Of a stretch of 64,000 bases of DNA, positions 25,643 through 33,927 are shown piece by piece. Each line of letters starts with the position of its first letter. Position 1 is the stretch's first letter. This DNA is from Aureibaculum sp. 2308TA14-22. GTDB lineage: Bacteria > Bacteroidota > Bacteroidia > Flavobacteriales > Flavobacteriaceae. The notes beneath the pieces are model-generated. The model worked only from the letters and a program-made list of their open reading frames with translations, searched no databases and was not told the DNA's origin. Location of the stretch: the NCBI RefSeq assembly GCF_040538665.1, contig NZ_JBEWXT010000001.1, forward strand, positions 1,948,501 through 2,012,500. Direction: 5' to 3'. The translations under genes were made by a program, and so were the position numbers.

Positions 25643-26872
25643 TCAATTATCGTTTAATGCTTCTATTGGTTTTATCCTTGCTGCCCTTTTTGCGGGTAAA
25701 TATCCTGCAATGGTACCAGCAATAACCAACATTATTGTGGCACCAATTACCACACCTATATTTACACTTGGGTCTTTGATAAAGTATTCTTCAAGGCTAG
25801 TACCCAATGCTCTCAAAACACCAGTTCCTATCAATAACCCAACATATCCTGCCAAAGCGGTAATAAAAACAGACTCTAACATTATCATACCAATAATAGA
25901 ACTTGGAGTTGCACCTAAGGCTTTTCTAATCCCTAATTCTTTTGTACGCTCTTTTACAATATATACCATTATATTACTAATACCTATAATACCTGCTATA
26001 AGTGTCCCTATCCCAATAAAAAGTATTATTAAATTTAAAACTAACATAAAATTAGATGTATTCTTATTACCTTCTGCATAATTAAATACTCTAATTGCTC
26101 TCTGATCATCAGGTGCTACGTCATGCCTGTCTTTCAAAGCTTTAGTTAGACTATAACCAAAAGAAATAGCCTGATCAACATTTAATTTCGGGTTATATGT
26201 TAACCCAATATCACCTATTTCATCAGTATTTCCGTACAATCTTTGTACAGTTGTAAAAGGGGCATAAATATATCTTTCATCATTAGACCCGCCAGCGTCA
26301 GAAAAAGTACCAATAACTTTATAAGAAATACCTCCTAAATTAATCTCTTTACCTAAAGCACTTAATTGCCCAAACAAATCTTTTTCAACTAACCTGCCTA
26401 TGGCTATAACTTTTTTTCGCTGCTGTAAGTCCAACATAGTTAAAAATCTACCGCTTTCAACTACTGCAGATTCCAACTGTTGATAACTTGGATAGATTGC
26501 TCTTAAAGAGTAACTGTTTTGTTCTCCTTTATAAACTGCTTGCACTTGGCGTTGAATTCTTGGGCTAATTGTATTGACTTTATCTTCAAACTTATCTAAA
26601 ATAAAATCTATATCATTATTTTCTAACTGAATTTGCCTACCACTTTGTAGTCCTTTATGAGGTTTAGTAGTTCTATTTGCCCAAATGTATATAGATTGCA
26701 TGGAATCACCTGCAAATTGCTCTTCAAAAGTGTTCTTTAAACCGTTACCTATTCCAAATAGTATGGTAAATAACAATATTGCAAAAGCAATAGTAAAGCC
26801 CGAAAGGACTGTCCTCAGTTTATTTTTACCAATAGATTGAAATATTTCTCGCCAACGATCTAAGTCAAACAT
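25643..26872 (-). CDS. ABC transporter permease, MacB-like (first of two)
   Basis: A 409-residue permease with the same plan as its neighbour: LDRWREIFQSIGKNKLRTVLSG before TM1, a periplasmic MacB domain of about 230 residues, then KERTKELGIRKALGATPSSIIGMI and three helices, ending AARIKPIEALNDN. It starts 2 bp after the ATPase gene stop. The two permeases are clearly diverged paralogues, consistent with a heterodimeric MacB-type exporter whose substrate is unknown (peptides, lipids or toxic compounds). Confidence 0.92.
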   Translation of the reverse strand: MFDLDRWREIFQSIGKNKLRTVLSGFTIAFAILLFTILFGIGNGLKNTFEEQFAGDSMQSIYIWANRTTKPHKGLQSGRQIQLENNDIDFILDKFEDKVNTISPRIQRQVQAVYKGEQNSYSLRAIYPSYQQLESAVVESGRFLTMLDLQQRKKVIAIGRLVEKDLFGQLSALGKEINLGGISYKVIGTFSDAGGSNDERYIYAPFTTVQRLYGNTDEIGDIGLTYNPKLNVDQAISFGYSLTKALKDRHDVAPDDQRAIRVFNYAEGNKNTSNFMLVLNLIILFIGIGTLIAGIIGISNIMVYIVKERTKELGIRKALGATPSSIIGMIMLESVFITALAGYVGLLIGTGVLRALGTSLEEYFIKDPSVNIGVVIGATIMLVIAGTIAGYLPAKRAARIKPIEALNDN

Positions 26873-26874
26873 AA

Positions 26875-27567
26875 TTAAGCTTTTACTTTTTTGTTAACTT
26901 TTTCGTCACTTATAATTATACCATCTTTTAGTCTAACTATACGTTTTGTCTGTTCGGCTACTTCTTCTTCGTGTGTAATTACAAAAACAGTCATACCTTC
27001 ATCGTTAATGTCTTTTAATAAATCCATTACTGAGTCTGTTGTAGTAGAATCTAAAGCTCCTGTTGGCTCATCAGCAAGAATCACCTTAGGTTTTGTAACT
27101 AGAGCTCTAGCTATAGCAACCCTTTGCTTTTGCCCACCAGATAGTTCACTCGGTAAATGATTAGCCCATGCACCCAGTTCAACTTTTTCTAGATATTCCA
27201 TTGCTGTTTTCTGACGTTCTTTTCTGCCTACCCCTGCATAATATAAAGGCATAGAAACATTTTCTAAGGCTGTCTTATAGTTAATTAAATTAAAAGATTG
27301 AAACACAAAACCTAAAAATTTATTACGTAGTACAGCCGCCTTCTTTTCATTCAACTTTTCTATCAATTCTCCATTTAGAAAATACTCTCCTTCATCATGA
27401 GTGTCTAGTAAACCAACTATGTTCAATAATGTTGATTTTCCCGAACCTGAAGAGCCCATTATCGAAACAAACTCTCCTTCTTTTATAGTTAAATCCAATC
27501 CTTTTAAAACATGAAGAGATTCTTTACCCATTGGGTAAGATTTGTGAAGATTTTTAATTTCAATCAT
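26875..27567 (-). CDS. ABC transporter ATP-binding protein, MacB/LolD type
   Basis: A 230-residue cytoplasmic ATPase and first gene of the exporter operon. Walker A is GSSGSGKST (about 38-46), the Q-loop is VFQSFNL, the ABC signature is LSGGQKQRVAIARAL, Walker B is VILADEPTGALDS and the H-loop is FVITHEEEVA. It energises the two permeases encoded immediately downstream. No regulator is adjacent. Confidence 0.95.
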   Translation of the reverse strand: MIEIKNLHKSYPMGKESLHVLKGLDLTIKEGEFVSIMGSSGSGKSTLLNIVGLLDTHDEGEYFLNGELIEKLNEKKAAVLRNKFLGFVFQSFNLINYKTALENVSMPLYYAGVGRKERQKTAMEYLEKVELGAWANHLPSELSGGQKQRVAIARALVTKPKVILADEPTGALDSTTTDSVMDLLKDINDEGMTVFVITHEEEVAEQTKRIVRLKDGIIISDEKVNKKVKA

Positions 27568-27664
27568 TTGGTTAATTTTATTACTAAATTAAGAATTGGG
27601 CTGTTGAGACTATCCTAATATTATGTTAAAAGACGAATCAGAATTCATTTTGTAACTTTACTTG

Positions 27665-28075
27665 ATGATAAATTTAGAAAATAAATCAATTATTTTATTT
27701 GACGGCGTCTGCAACCTTTGTAACGGGGCAGTTCAATTTATCATTAAACGCGACAAAAGTAAGCATTTTTTATTCGCTTCTTTACAATCTGACGCCGCCC
27801 AAGATATTTTGTTACACTTTAATCAAAAAAATTCTGATTTTGATTCGATTATTTTAATAGACAAAGGTGAAATTTATAAAAAATCGACCGCTATTCTAAA
27901 GATTACTAGGCACTTAAATGGATTTTGGAAATATAACTATGCACTAATCATAATCCCGAAATTTATTAGGGATTTTTTCTATTCAATTATCGCTCAGAAC
28001 AGGTATAATTGGTTTGGTAAAAAGGAGAGTTGTATTCTACCTACAAAAGATCTAAAAATGAGATTTTTAGATTAG
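27665..28075 (+). CDS. DCC-family (DUF393) thiol-disulfide oxidoreductase-like protein
   Basis: A protein of about 136 residues with the defining motif near the N-terminus, LFDGVCNLCNGAVQFIIKRD (DxxCxxC). The C-terminus is typical of DUF393 (NRYNWFGKKESCILPT). The thioredoxin-like fold and CxxC pair suggest disulfide chemistry, but no reaction is established. The start chosen is the ATG at 27665; a TTG lies one codon earlier. It converges with the sulfurtransferase gene (17-bp gap). Confidence 0.87.
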   Translation: MINLENKSIILFDGVCNLCNGAVQFIIKRDKSKHFLFASLQSDAAQDILLHFNQKNSDFDSIILIDKGEIYKKSTAILKITRHLNGFWKYNYALIIIPKFIRDFFYSIIAQNRYNWFGKKESCILPTKDLKMRFLD

Positions 28076-28092
28076 TTTAGATTTAGTGCGTT

Positions 28093-28938
28093 CTATTTTT
28101 CAACGGGTAACTCGTGTAAACTCCCCCACTCTGTCCATGAACCATCATAAACAGATATACTTTTAAATCCCGCTACTTCTGCACCTAAGGCCAAAATACA
28201 AGCGGTTATGCCCGAACCACAAGAAAACACAAGCTCTGATTCTTCTGAAATAAGTGTATTGAATTTTTGAGACAAAACTGGTTCAGACACCATTTTTCCC
28301 TTTTCAAGAAGTTCGGTGTAAGGTAAATTCTTAGAATTAGGAATGTGACCACTTCTTAAGCCTTCTCGTGGTTCTGGTCTTTCACCTTTAAATCTATCTG
28401 CAGAACGAGCATCCAATATGAGTTTATCTTTATCAGAAATAGCATCTAAAACGTTATCGTAATTATAAATAGATTTCGACTGATAATTGACCTTGAAATT
28501 ACCTAATTCACCATTAAATTTATTAATTTTTTCGGTGGGATAATTATTGCTTTTCCATTCAGGCAATCCGCCATCCAATACTGCAACGTTAACATGACCC
28601 ATGGTTTTAAATAACCACCAAGCACGTGGACTGGAATAAATGCCGTGCCTATCATAGACTACAATGGCAGAGTCTATATTTACACCTAATTTTTGGACTT
28701 CTTTTTGAAAAATTTCTGGACTTACCAAGGTATTCGGAAACTGAGCCTCTTTGTATGAAAAGACATTCTTAATATCAAAAAATCGGGAGTTCTTTATACC
28801 AAATTCTTGATTCAAATCTACCGTAGTTTGTCCAACTTTTGGGATAGTAGCATCTAAAACAATAAGATTTGGTGCATTGCGGTTTTCAAAAAGCCACTGA
28901 GAAGAAACAAGAGGCCTTGTTATTCTTAATTTGTTCAT
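28093..28938 (-). CDS. Thiosulfate/3-mercaptopyruvate sulfurtransferase (two rhodanese domains)
   Basis: A 281-residue tandem-rhodanese enzyme that transfers sulfane sulfur to thiol or cyanide acceptors. An inactive N-terminal domain (about 10-135, YDRHGIYSSPRAWW) precedes the catalytic C-terminal domain. Its active-site loop CGSGITA is the 3-mercaptopyruvate-type signature (CGSGxTA). It is co-directional with the symporter gene upstream (41-bp gap). Confidence 0.92.
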   Translation of the reverse strand: MNKLRITRPLVSSQWLFENRNAPNLIVLDATIPKVGQTTVDLNQEFGIKNSRFFDIKNVFSYKEAQFPNTLVSPEIFQKEVQKLGVNIDSAIVVYDRHGIYSSPRAWWLFKTMGHVNVAVLDGGLPEWKSNNYPTEKINKFNGELGNFKVNYQSKSIYNYDNVLDAISDKDKLILDARSADRFKGERPEPREGLRSGHIPNSKNLPYTELLEKGKMVSEPVLSQKFNTLISEESELVFSCGSGITACILALGAEVAGFKSISVYDGSWTEWGSLHELPVEK

Positions 28939-28979
28939 AATTTAAAAGGTATTATGGACACAAATATTTTGATCAATCT

Positions 28980-30284
28980 CTATTTCTTAGGATAGTCATC
29001 ATCCCATTCTTTTACTTTAGGATCACCCAATTTGTCTACAGATTTTGCCACCACCATAGAAACTGTTGCATCACCGGTAACATTTACAATAGTTCTGCAC
29101 ATATCTAATGGTCGGTCAACCGCAAAAATTAATGCCAGTCCAGCTTCTGGAATTCCAGCTTGAGCCAAAACAATAACCAACATTACCATACCTGCTCCTG
29201 GCACAGCTGCACTCCCAATAGAGGCTAAAGTAGCGGTAGCTACAATACCTAATTGCGTAGCAAAATCTAGATCCATACCAAATGCTTGAGCAATAAAAAC
29301 TGCTGCTACTGCTTGATATAAACTAGTACCATCCATATTTATAGTGGCTCCAATTGGTAGCACAAAACTAGCAACCTCTTCTTCAACACCAATATGTTCG
29401 GTAACACGCTCCATGGTAACCGGTAATGTAGCAGCACTAGAACTTGTAGAAAATGCTAATAATTGGGCTGGTGCCATATTTTCCATAAAAGATTTCGGAC
29501 TTCTTTTAGTGTAGGAAAACATTATAAGATTGTAAACAATTATCATCAATGTTAAACCTATTAAAACAGTAATTGCATACCACCCCAATGCCTTAAACAG
29601 ATCTAAACTAGGCGATTCTACCACCAGAGCCGCTAACAATGCAAACACCCCATAAGGTGCTGCAAGCATAATAATATCAATCATTTTTAGAATAACTTCA
29701 TTGAAGCCATCAAAGAATTTTTTAACTGGGTCCGCTGTGGCTTCAGGTATTAAAATCAGTCCTATACCAAAAAAGATAGCAAAAAAGATAACCTGTAACA
29801 TACTGCCATTGTCAGTAGCCGCTTTAAAAATATTAGAAGGTATTAAATCTTCAAGAGCTTGTAAAGGACCGCTTTCTCTTTGCTTTTGAGCGTTTTCTTG
29901 TACCTTAGCAGCATCACCGCTATAATTTTCAACCATTTCAACTCGGGTTTCTTCGGTAATAGAACTTCCCGGTTTTATTACATTAACCAAAAGTAATCCG
30001 ATAGAAACCGCAATAACAGTCGTTACCAAATAAATAGCTATAGTTCTACCTCCCATTTTTGAAAGTTTGGAGATATCTTTAAGGTCAGATACACCTTTAA
30101 TTAAAGAACCCAATATTAATGGCACTGCAATTAATTTTAAGGAATTAATAAACATGGTACCAAAAGGTTTTATCCAATCTTGTACAATTTCTTTACCTCC
30201 ATCAAAATTTGACATTAACCATCCAAAAAGTACACCAACAAACATTCCTATCAATATCTGCCAATGTAAGGCTACTTTTTTCAT
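28980..30284 (-). CDS. Dicarboxylate/amino-acid:cation symporter (SDF family, GltP/DctA-like)
   Basis: Inner-membrane secondary transporter for glutamate, aspartate or C4-dicarboxylates coupled to Na+ or H+. The family signatures are the serine-rich hairpin loop STSSSAATLPVTME and the NMDGTSLYQAVAAVFIAQ motif (about 310-330). A second hairpin region (GSAAVPGAGMVM) and the TM8 segment with DRPLDMCRTIVNVTGD follow. The length of 434 residues is standard. The exact substrate cannot be decided from sequence. Confidence 0.93.
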   Translation of the reverse strand: MKKVALHWQILIGMFVGVLFGWLMSNFDGGKEIVQDWIKPFGTMFINSLKLIAVPLILGSLIKGVSDLKDISKLSKMGGRTIAIYLVTTVIAVSIGLLLVNVIKPGSSITEETRVEMVENYSGDAAKVQENAQKQRESGPLQALEDLIPSNIFKAATDNGSMLQVIFFAIFFGIGLILIPEATADPVKKFFDGFNEVILKMIDIIMLAAPYGVFALLAALVVESPSLDLFKALGWYAITVLIGLTLMIIVYNLIMFSYTKRSPKSFMENMAPAQLLAFSTSSSAATLPVTMERVTEHIGVEEEVASFVLPIGATINMDGTSLYQAVAAVFIAQAFGMDLDFATQLGIVATATLASIGSAAVPGAGMVMLVIVLAQAGIPEAGLALIFAVDRPLDMCRTIVNVTGDATVSMVVAKSVDKLGDPKVKEWDDDYPKK

Positions 30285-30463
30285 AAGTTTTGGGTTTAAA
30301 ATTTTCTGAAAGATATAAAAAAGATATTAAATTAAGTACAAACCTAAAATTAGCATTTCGAAGCAGATCATTTGGATGAAACAAATTGACTTTATGGCAT
30401 GAAATATGATTATAAATTGTATATTGTAAAACAATTTATTTTAATAACCAATTAAACAGAGAA

Positions 30464-31102
30464 ATGGCAAATTTATTAGATTTATTAAACAGTGATTTGG
30501 GTAAAACTTTAATCAATGGTACAAGTCAGCAAATTGGTGCTGATAAAAACACAACAGCTTCCGCATTGAGTGCTGCATTACCTTTAATCTTAGGAGCAAT
30601 GAAAAACAATGCTAAAACTCCTGAAGGAGCATCAGGATTATTAAATGCTCTAGGAAATGAAAAACACAGTGGTGGTATCTTAGACAATCTAGGTAGTATT
30701 TTAGGTGGTGGTGGAATTGATGATGATGTCTTGAGTGATGGTGCTGGAATTTTAGGTCACGTTTTTGGAGGAAAAGAACAAAACGTAGCTGGTGCCGTTA
30801 GTAAGTCTAGCGGTTTAGATATGGGTTCTGCAATGCAAATTTTAAAAGTTGCTGCTCCTTTTATAATGGGTGCACTTGGTAAACAAAAACGTCAACAAGG
30901 TGTTACTAGCACAAGCGGCTTAGGAGATTTGCTTGGAGGAATGCTTGGAGGTGATGGACAAAACGAACAAAGCATGGTTGAGCGTTTATTAGATTCAGAC
31001 GGTGACGGAAGTATTATTGACGATGTTGCTGGAATGATTTTGGGAAGTGGGAATAAAAAAAGTGGTGGAATAGGCAGCATATTAGGGGGATTATTTAAAT
31101 AA
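30464..31102 (+). CDS. DUF937 family protein with an EF-hand-like loop
   Basis: A 212-residue Gly/Leu/Ala-rich protein without a signal peptide. The N-terminal DUF937 region (MANLLDLLNSDLGKTLINGT, then ALPLILGAMKNNA) is followed by Gly-rich ILGGG segments. A DSDGDGSIIDDVAG loop (about 181-194) resembles a calcium-binding EF-hand or dockerin loop. A strong terminator follows. DUF937 proteins (YidB-like) have no established biochemical role, so only the family is claimed. Confidence 0.87.
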   Translation: MANLLDLLNSDLGKTLINGTSQQIGADKNTTASALSAALPLILGAMKNNAKTPEGASGLLNALGNEKHSGGILDNLGSILGGGGIDDDVLSDGAGILGHVFGGKEQNVAGAVSKSSGLDMGSAMQILKVAAPFIMGALGKQKRQQGVTSTSGLGDLLGGMLGGDGQNEQSMVERLLDSDGDGSIIDDVAGMILGSGNKKSGGIGSILGGLFK

Positions 31103-31123
31103 ACACTTCTTCTAAATATAATC

Positions 31124-31152
31124 AAAAGCTGAGTTAAAACTCAGCTTTTTTT
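31124..31152 (+). terminator. Intrinsic terminator after the DUF937 gene
   Basis: AAAAGCTGAGTT (31124-31135) pairs with AACTCAGCTTTT (31138-31149) and is followed by a T run. It lies 21 bp after the stop codon. Confidence 0.85.
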
Positions 31153-31189
31153 ATATGTTAAATTTATCCTTTTATGAATTTTTAACCAT

Positions 31190-31197
31190 TAAATTTG
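31190..31197 (+). promoter_or_regulatory. Candidate -7 promoter box
   Basis: TAAATTTG fits TAnnTTTG, 27 bases upstream of the ATG at 31225 and downstream of the preceding terminator. Confidence 0.5.
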
Positions 31198-31224
31198 CAA
31201 AAATGTTTGATGCAAATTTAATCA

Positions 31225-31530
31225 ATGTTTAAAAAATTAAAAAAGCGTTGGGGTATCACTTCCAATTTACAAGTGATAATAATTCTTATTGTATTTTCAA
31301 TAACAGGTTTTACTTCGTTATTTGTTGCTAAACCTATTTTAGAGTTGGTAGGGTTACCTCAAGAAACTACAAACCCTTGGATTTACAGACCCTTAAGAAT
31401 TTTACTAATCTTCCCTTTTTATCAAATTTTGATTTTAATTTATGGGTGGCTATTTGGTCAGTTTGATTTCTTTTACAATTTTGTAAAGAAATTTTTGAGT
31501 AGAATAGGATTCAAATGGCTATTTAGGTAA
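31225..31530 (+). CDS. Small membrane protein, DUF6787-like
   Basis: A 101-residue inner-membrane protein. A basic start (MFKKLKKRWGITSN) precedes a first helix (about 18-40). A second hydrophobic stretch (about 57-80) ends in the conserved-looking YGWLFGQFDFFYNFVKKFLSRIGF. This pattern matches what I recall of the DUF6787 family of Bacteroidota. Function unknown. It is a separate transcription unit with its own promoter-like word. Confidence 0.82.
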   Translation: MFKKLKKRWGITSNLQVIIILIVFSITGFTSLFVAKPILELVGLPQETTNPWIYRPLRILLIFPFYQILILIYGWLFGQFDFFYNFVKKFLSRIGFKWLFR

Positions 31531-31536
31531 TAAAAA

Positions 31537-31560
31537 AAGGCCTTCAAAACTGAAGACCTT
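31537..31560 (-). terminator. Terminator hairpin for the DUF2853 gene
   Basis: AAGG-C-CTTCA (31537-31546) and TGAAG-A-CCTT (31551-31560) form a stem with one mismatch and the loop AAAC. On the minus strand a run of seven T follows, so it best serves the gene at 31582-31914. It may also stop the convergent gene. Confidence 0.6.
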
Positions 31561-31581
31561 AACCATTTTTGTTTAATTATC

Positions 31582-31914
31582 TTAGCTCAATTCTTTTTGA
31601 ACCATATAATAAAAAGCAGCTCTGTTTTTTTGTCTAATACTAGACATTTGATCAGCTACTTTGTTTATAGCAGCCATAGCTTTATCTTTATCATCCACAC
31701 CTAACTTTTTTACAACAAAATTATTTCTTACTGTTTCTAATTCAGAAGGATCAGTACCTGATACTAAAATAGCATCTTTGTTGTCAACAATTAATTTCAT
31801 TCTCCCTACCAAATCATCAAGAAGTCCATGATCTATATTAGATACTCCAGATTCGTTTAGTTGAGATACTGCTTGGTTTTTTAGTTTAGCTAATTTTTCT
31901 GCTAATTCACTCAT
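31582..31914 (-). CDS. DUF2853 family protein
   Basis: A 110-residue soluble, mostly helical protein. It contains the pattern I associate with DUF2853: VSGTDPSELETVRNNFVVKKLG, and the ending NRAAFYYMVQKEL. No catalytic motif is evident and the function is unknown. A promoter-like TAnnTTTG word lies 44 bases upstream, and a terminator follows on the same strand, so it is a single-gene unit. Confidence 0.82.
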   Translation of the reverse strand: MSELAEKLAKLKNQAVSQLNESGVSNIDHGLLDDLVGRMKLIVDNKDAILVSGTDPSELETVRNNFVVKKLGVDDKDKAMAAINKVADQMSSIRQKNRAAFYYMVQKELS

Positions 31915-31957
31915 GATAAATGTTTTTGGTTATTAAATAGTTTTTTGTTTAAACAAA

Positions 31958-31965
31958 CAAAATTA
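31958..31965 (-). promoter_or_regulatory. Candidate -7 promoter box for the DUF2853 gene
   Basis: On the minus strand this reads TAATTTTG (TAnnTTTG), 44 bases upstream of the ATG at 31914. Confidence 0.4.
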
Positions 31966-32026
31966 ATTACATTATGTAATTAGTTGCCTAAGTTAAAAAA
32001 AATAATGTTAACGAAATAATAAAATT

Positions 32027-32347
32027 TTAAACATTTCCTTTTTTAATTACATATTTATAAACCCATGTTAATGTAAATGTGGGTATAAAATCTAATCCAG
32101 GTATAAGTTCTTCTAAAAAAGAAACCATTCCACCAATTTTCCCTTCAGTACCTTTAAACATTTTAAAAACTAATATTGCTGAAATTGGTGCCCAAATAAT
32201 ATCACTAAATTCTCCAATTCCTGGAATAACAAATGATAACATTCCAATAGCATCAAATAAAATACTTAATGCTAAAAGTCCAAATTTACTTGTTTGGCTT
32301 TTATTTTGGCTTTTTGGTTCTATAATTTCTGGTTCTATAGTATTCAT
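32027..32347 (-). CDS. Small membrane protein, function unknown
   Basis: A 106-residue protein with a polar N-terminus (MNTIEPEIIEPKSQNKSQ). Hydrophobic segments follow at about 24-42 and 48-66, and another near the C-terminus (FIPTFTLTWVYKYVI). The motif FVIPGIGEFSDIIWAPISAI suggests a conserved hairpin. It lies 44 bp downstream of folE on the same strand and may be co-transcribed. I do not recognise a characterised family. Confidence 0.75.
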   Translation of the reverse strand: MNTIEPEIIEPKSQNKSQTSKFGLLALSILFDAIGMLSFVIPGIGEFSDIIWAPISAILVFKMFKGTEGKIGGMVSFLEELIPGLDFIPTFTLTWVYKYVIKKGNV

Positions 32348-32391
32348 ATTTTATATTTATTTAACCAAATACAGCAATAAAAATGCCAAAA

Positions 32392-32988
32392 TTAAGACAG
32401 TTTAGAACTTATTAATTTTAAAAACTCATTTCTGGTTTCCATATTTTTAAATGTACCTCTAAAAGCTGAAGTTGTAGTTACGGAATTTTGTTTTTGCACA
32501 CCACGCATCATCATACACATATGTGAAGCCTCAATTACCACCGCCACGCCTTGAGGCCTAAGCACGTTATTAATTGTGTTTACAATTTGATCGGTTAAAC
32601 GTTCTTGAACCTGCAAACGTCTTGCAAAAATATCAACTACACGCGGCAGTTTGCTCAGTCCAACAATTTTCCCATTGGGTATATAGGCAATATGGGCTTT
32701 ACCAAAAAAAGGTAAGATATGGTGTTCACATAAAGAGTACAACTCAATATCTTTTACAATTACCATTTCAGAATAATCTTCATCGAACAAGGCCGATTTT
32801 AACACTTCTTCGGCATCCATTTCATAGCCAGAAGTTAAAAATTGCATTGCTTTTGATGCTCTTTCGGGTGTTTTAAGTAACCCTTCTCTGTCTACATCTT
32901 CTCCAATACTTTCAATAATAGATTGGTATTTTTTCTTAATATCACCAGTCACTTCAATATTATATTCTTCAAATTTTTTATAAGGCAT
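32392..32988 (-). CDS. folE: GTP cyclohydrolase I
   Basis: Converts GTP to 7,8-dihydroneopterin triphosphate, the first step of folate/tetrahydropterin synthesis. Zinc and catalytic residues are visible in [21 protein letters not shown] and HMCMMMRGV. The typical [23 protein letters not shown] and [15 protein letters not shown] segments are present. The length of 198 residues is normal for the decameric type I enzyme. Confidence 0.96.
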   Translation of the reverse strand: MPYKKFEEYNIEVTGDIKKKYQSIIESIGEDVDREGLLKTPERASKAMQFLTSGYEMDAEEVLKSALFDEDYSEMVIVKDIELYSLCEHHILPFFGKAHIAYIPNGKIVGLSKLPRVVDIFARRLQVQERLTDQIVNTINNVLRPQGVAVVIEASHMCMMMRGVQKQNSVTTTSAFRGTFKNMETRNEFLKLISSKLS

Positions 32989-33119
32989 GAATTTTTATTT
33001 TTAAGAGTGGAATATATGAATTATTAAATGATTGGAAAAATTAAAGGCTATCCGATAGCAATCTTGACGACCAGTAAGTTTTGGTTTGCTTCGTTCAAAA
33101 ACTAGCGTCTCACAAAAAA
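32989..33119. other. Intergenic segment with a short palindrome, folE upstream region
   Basis: GCTATC (33047-33052) and GATAGC (33054-33059) form a perfect 6-bp inverted repeat around one base. Further on, AGTTTT and AAAACT words (about 33077-33102) could pair. No coding frame is convincing. It is the upstream region of folE and may be a remnant of a dispersed repeat. Confidence 0.35.
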
Positions 33120-33156
33120 GAAAGATTTGCCAGAAACGAGTTCCAACAAATCTTTC
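33120..33156 (-). terminator. Terminator hairpin after msrA
   Basis: GAAAGATTTG (33120-33129) pairs with CAAATCTTTC (33147-33156). On the minus strand the stem is followed by TTTTTTG. It begins about 22 bp after the msrA stop codon. Confidence 0.7.
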
Positions 33157-33178
33157 AAACCAAAAATCAACCAAATTT

Positions 33179-33829
33179 TTATCCTTTTTTAAGCTTGTCT
33201 TTATATTGCTTTTTAAATTTTTCCAATTTAGGATTAATTACCGCACGGCAATATCCTTGATTTTTATTATTATTATAATAATCTTGATGATAATTTTCAG
33301 CAACAGAATAGTTATTTATCGCTGTGATTTCAGTTACAATAGGATTTTCAAAAACATTTTCTTTCTCTAAAGCAGCAATCATATTTTCAGCAGCTTTTTT
33401 CTGTTCCTCATTATGGTAAAAAATAGCAGAGCGGTATTGCGTACCTACATCGGCACCTTGTCTGTTTAATGTTGTTGGATCGTGTGTACTAAAAAATACC
33501 TCCAACAGTTCGGTATAAGTAATTACCTTAGGATCAAAACGCAACCTTATTACCTCAGCATGACCCGTATTACCAGTACTCACTTCCTTGTAGGTAGGAT
33601 TTTTCACTTCACCACCTGCATAACCAGACTCAACTTTATATACACCTTCCAGTTGTTCAAAAATTGCTTCGGTACACCAAAAACAGCCGTTGCCAAAAGT
33701 TGCTAATTCTTTTCCTTCCATAGTTACTTTATTCGTAGTTAATTTCGGATTTTCTTTTTCCTGTTCTGCTTTTAAATTGCAAGAAAAAAGACTCAACATT
33801 AAAATTAAAAAAATGCTCCTATTTATCAT
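33179..33829 (-). CDS. msrA: Peptide-methionine (S)-S-oxide reductase MsrA, lipoprotein form
   Basis: Reduces S-methionine sulfoxide in proteins. The catalytic block FGNGCFWCTEAIFEQLEGV is at about residues 45-63, followed by VESGYAGGEVKNPTY, GHAEVIRLRFDP and AENYHQDYY. The N-terminus is a lipoprotein signal (hydrophobic run then LFSC), so the enzyme is likely anchored outside the cytoplasm to repair envelope proteins. The length of 216 residues includes that signal. No fused MsrB domain is present. Confidence 0.94.
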   Translation of the reverse strand: MINRSIFLILMLSLFSCNLKAEQEKENPKLTTNKVTMEGKELATFGNGCFWCTEAIFEQLEGVYKVESGYAGGEVKNPTYKEVSTGNTGHAEVIRLRFDPKVITYTELLEVFFSTHDPTTLNRQGADVGTQYRSAIFYHNEEQKKAAENMIAALEKENVFENPIVTEITAINNYSVAENYHQDYYNNNKNQGYCRAVINPKLEKFKKQYKDKLKKG

Positions 33830-33927
33830 GGTGTAAATTTAATAAGTAAGACGACGCTCAGGACAAAATATTACAGACTTAAGAAAACTTTAACACTGAC
33901 CGTCCAATTCTGAAAACGCTTAAATCA

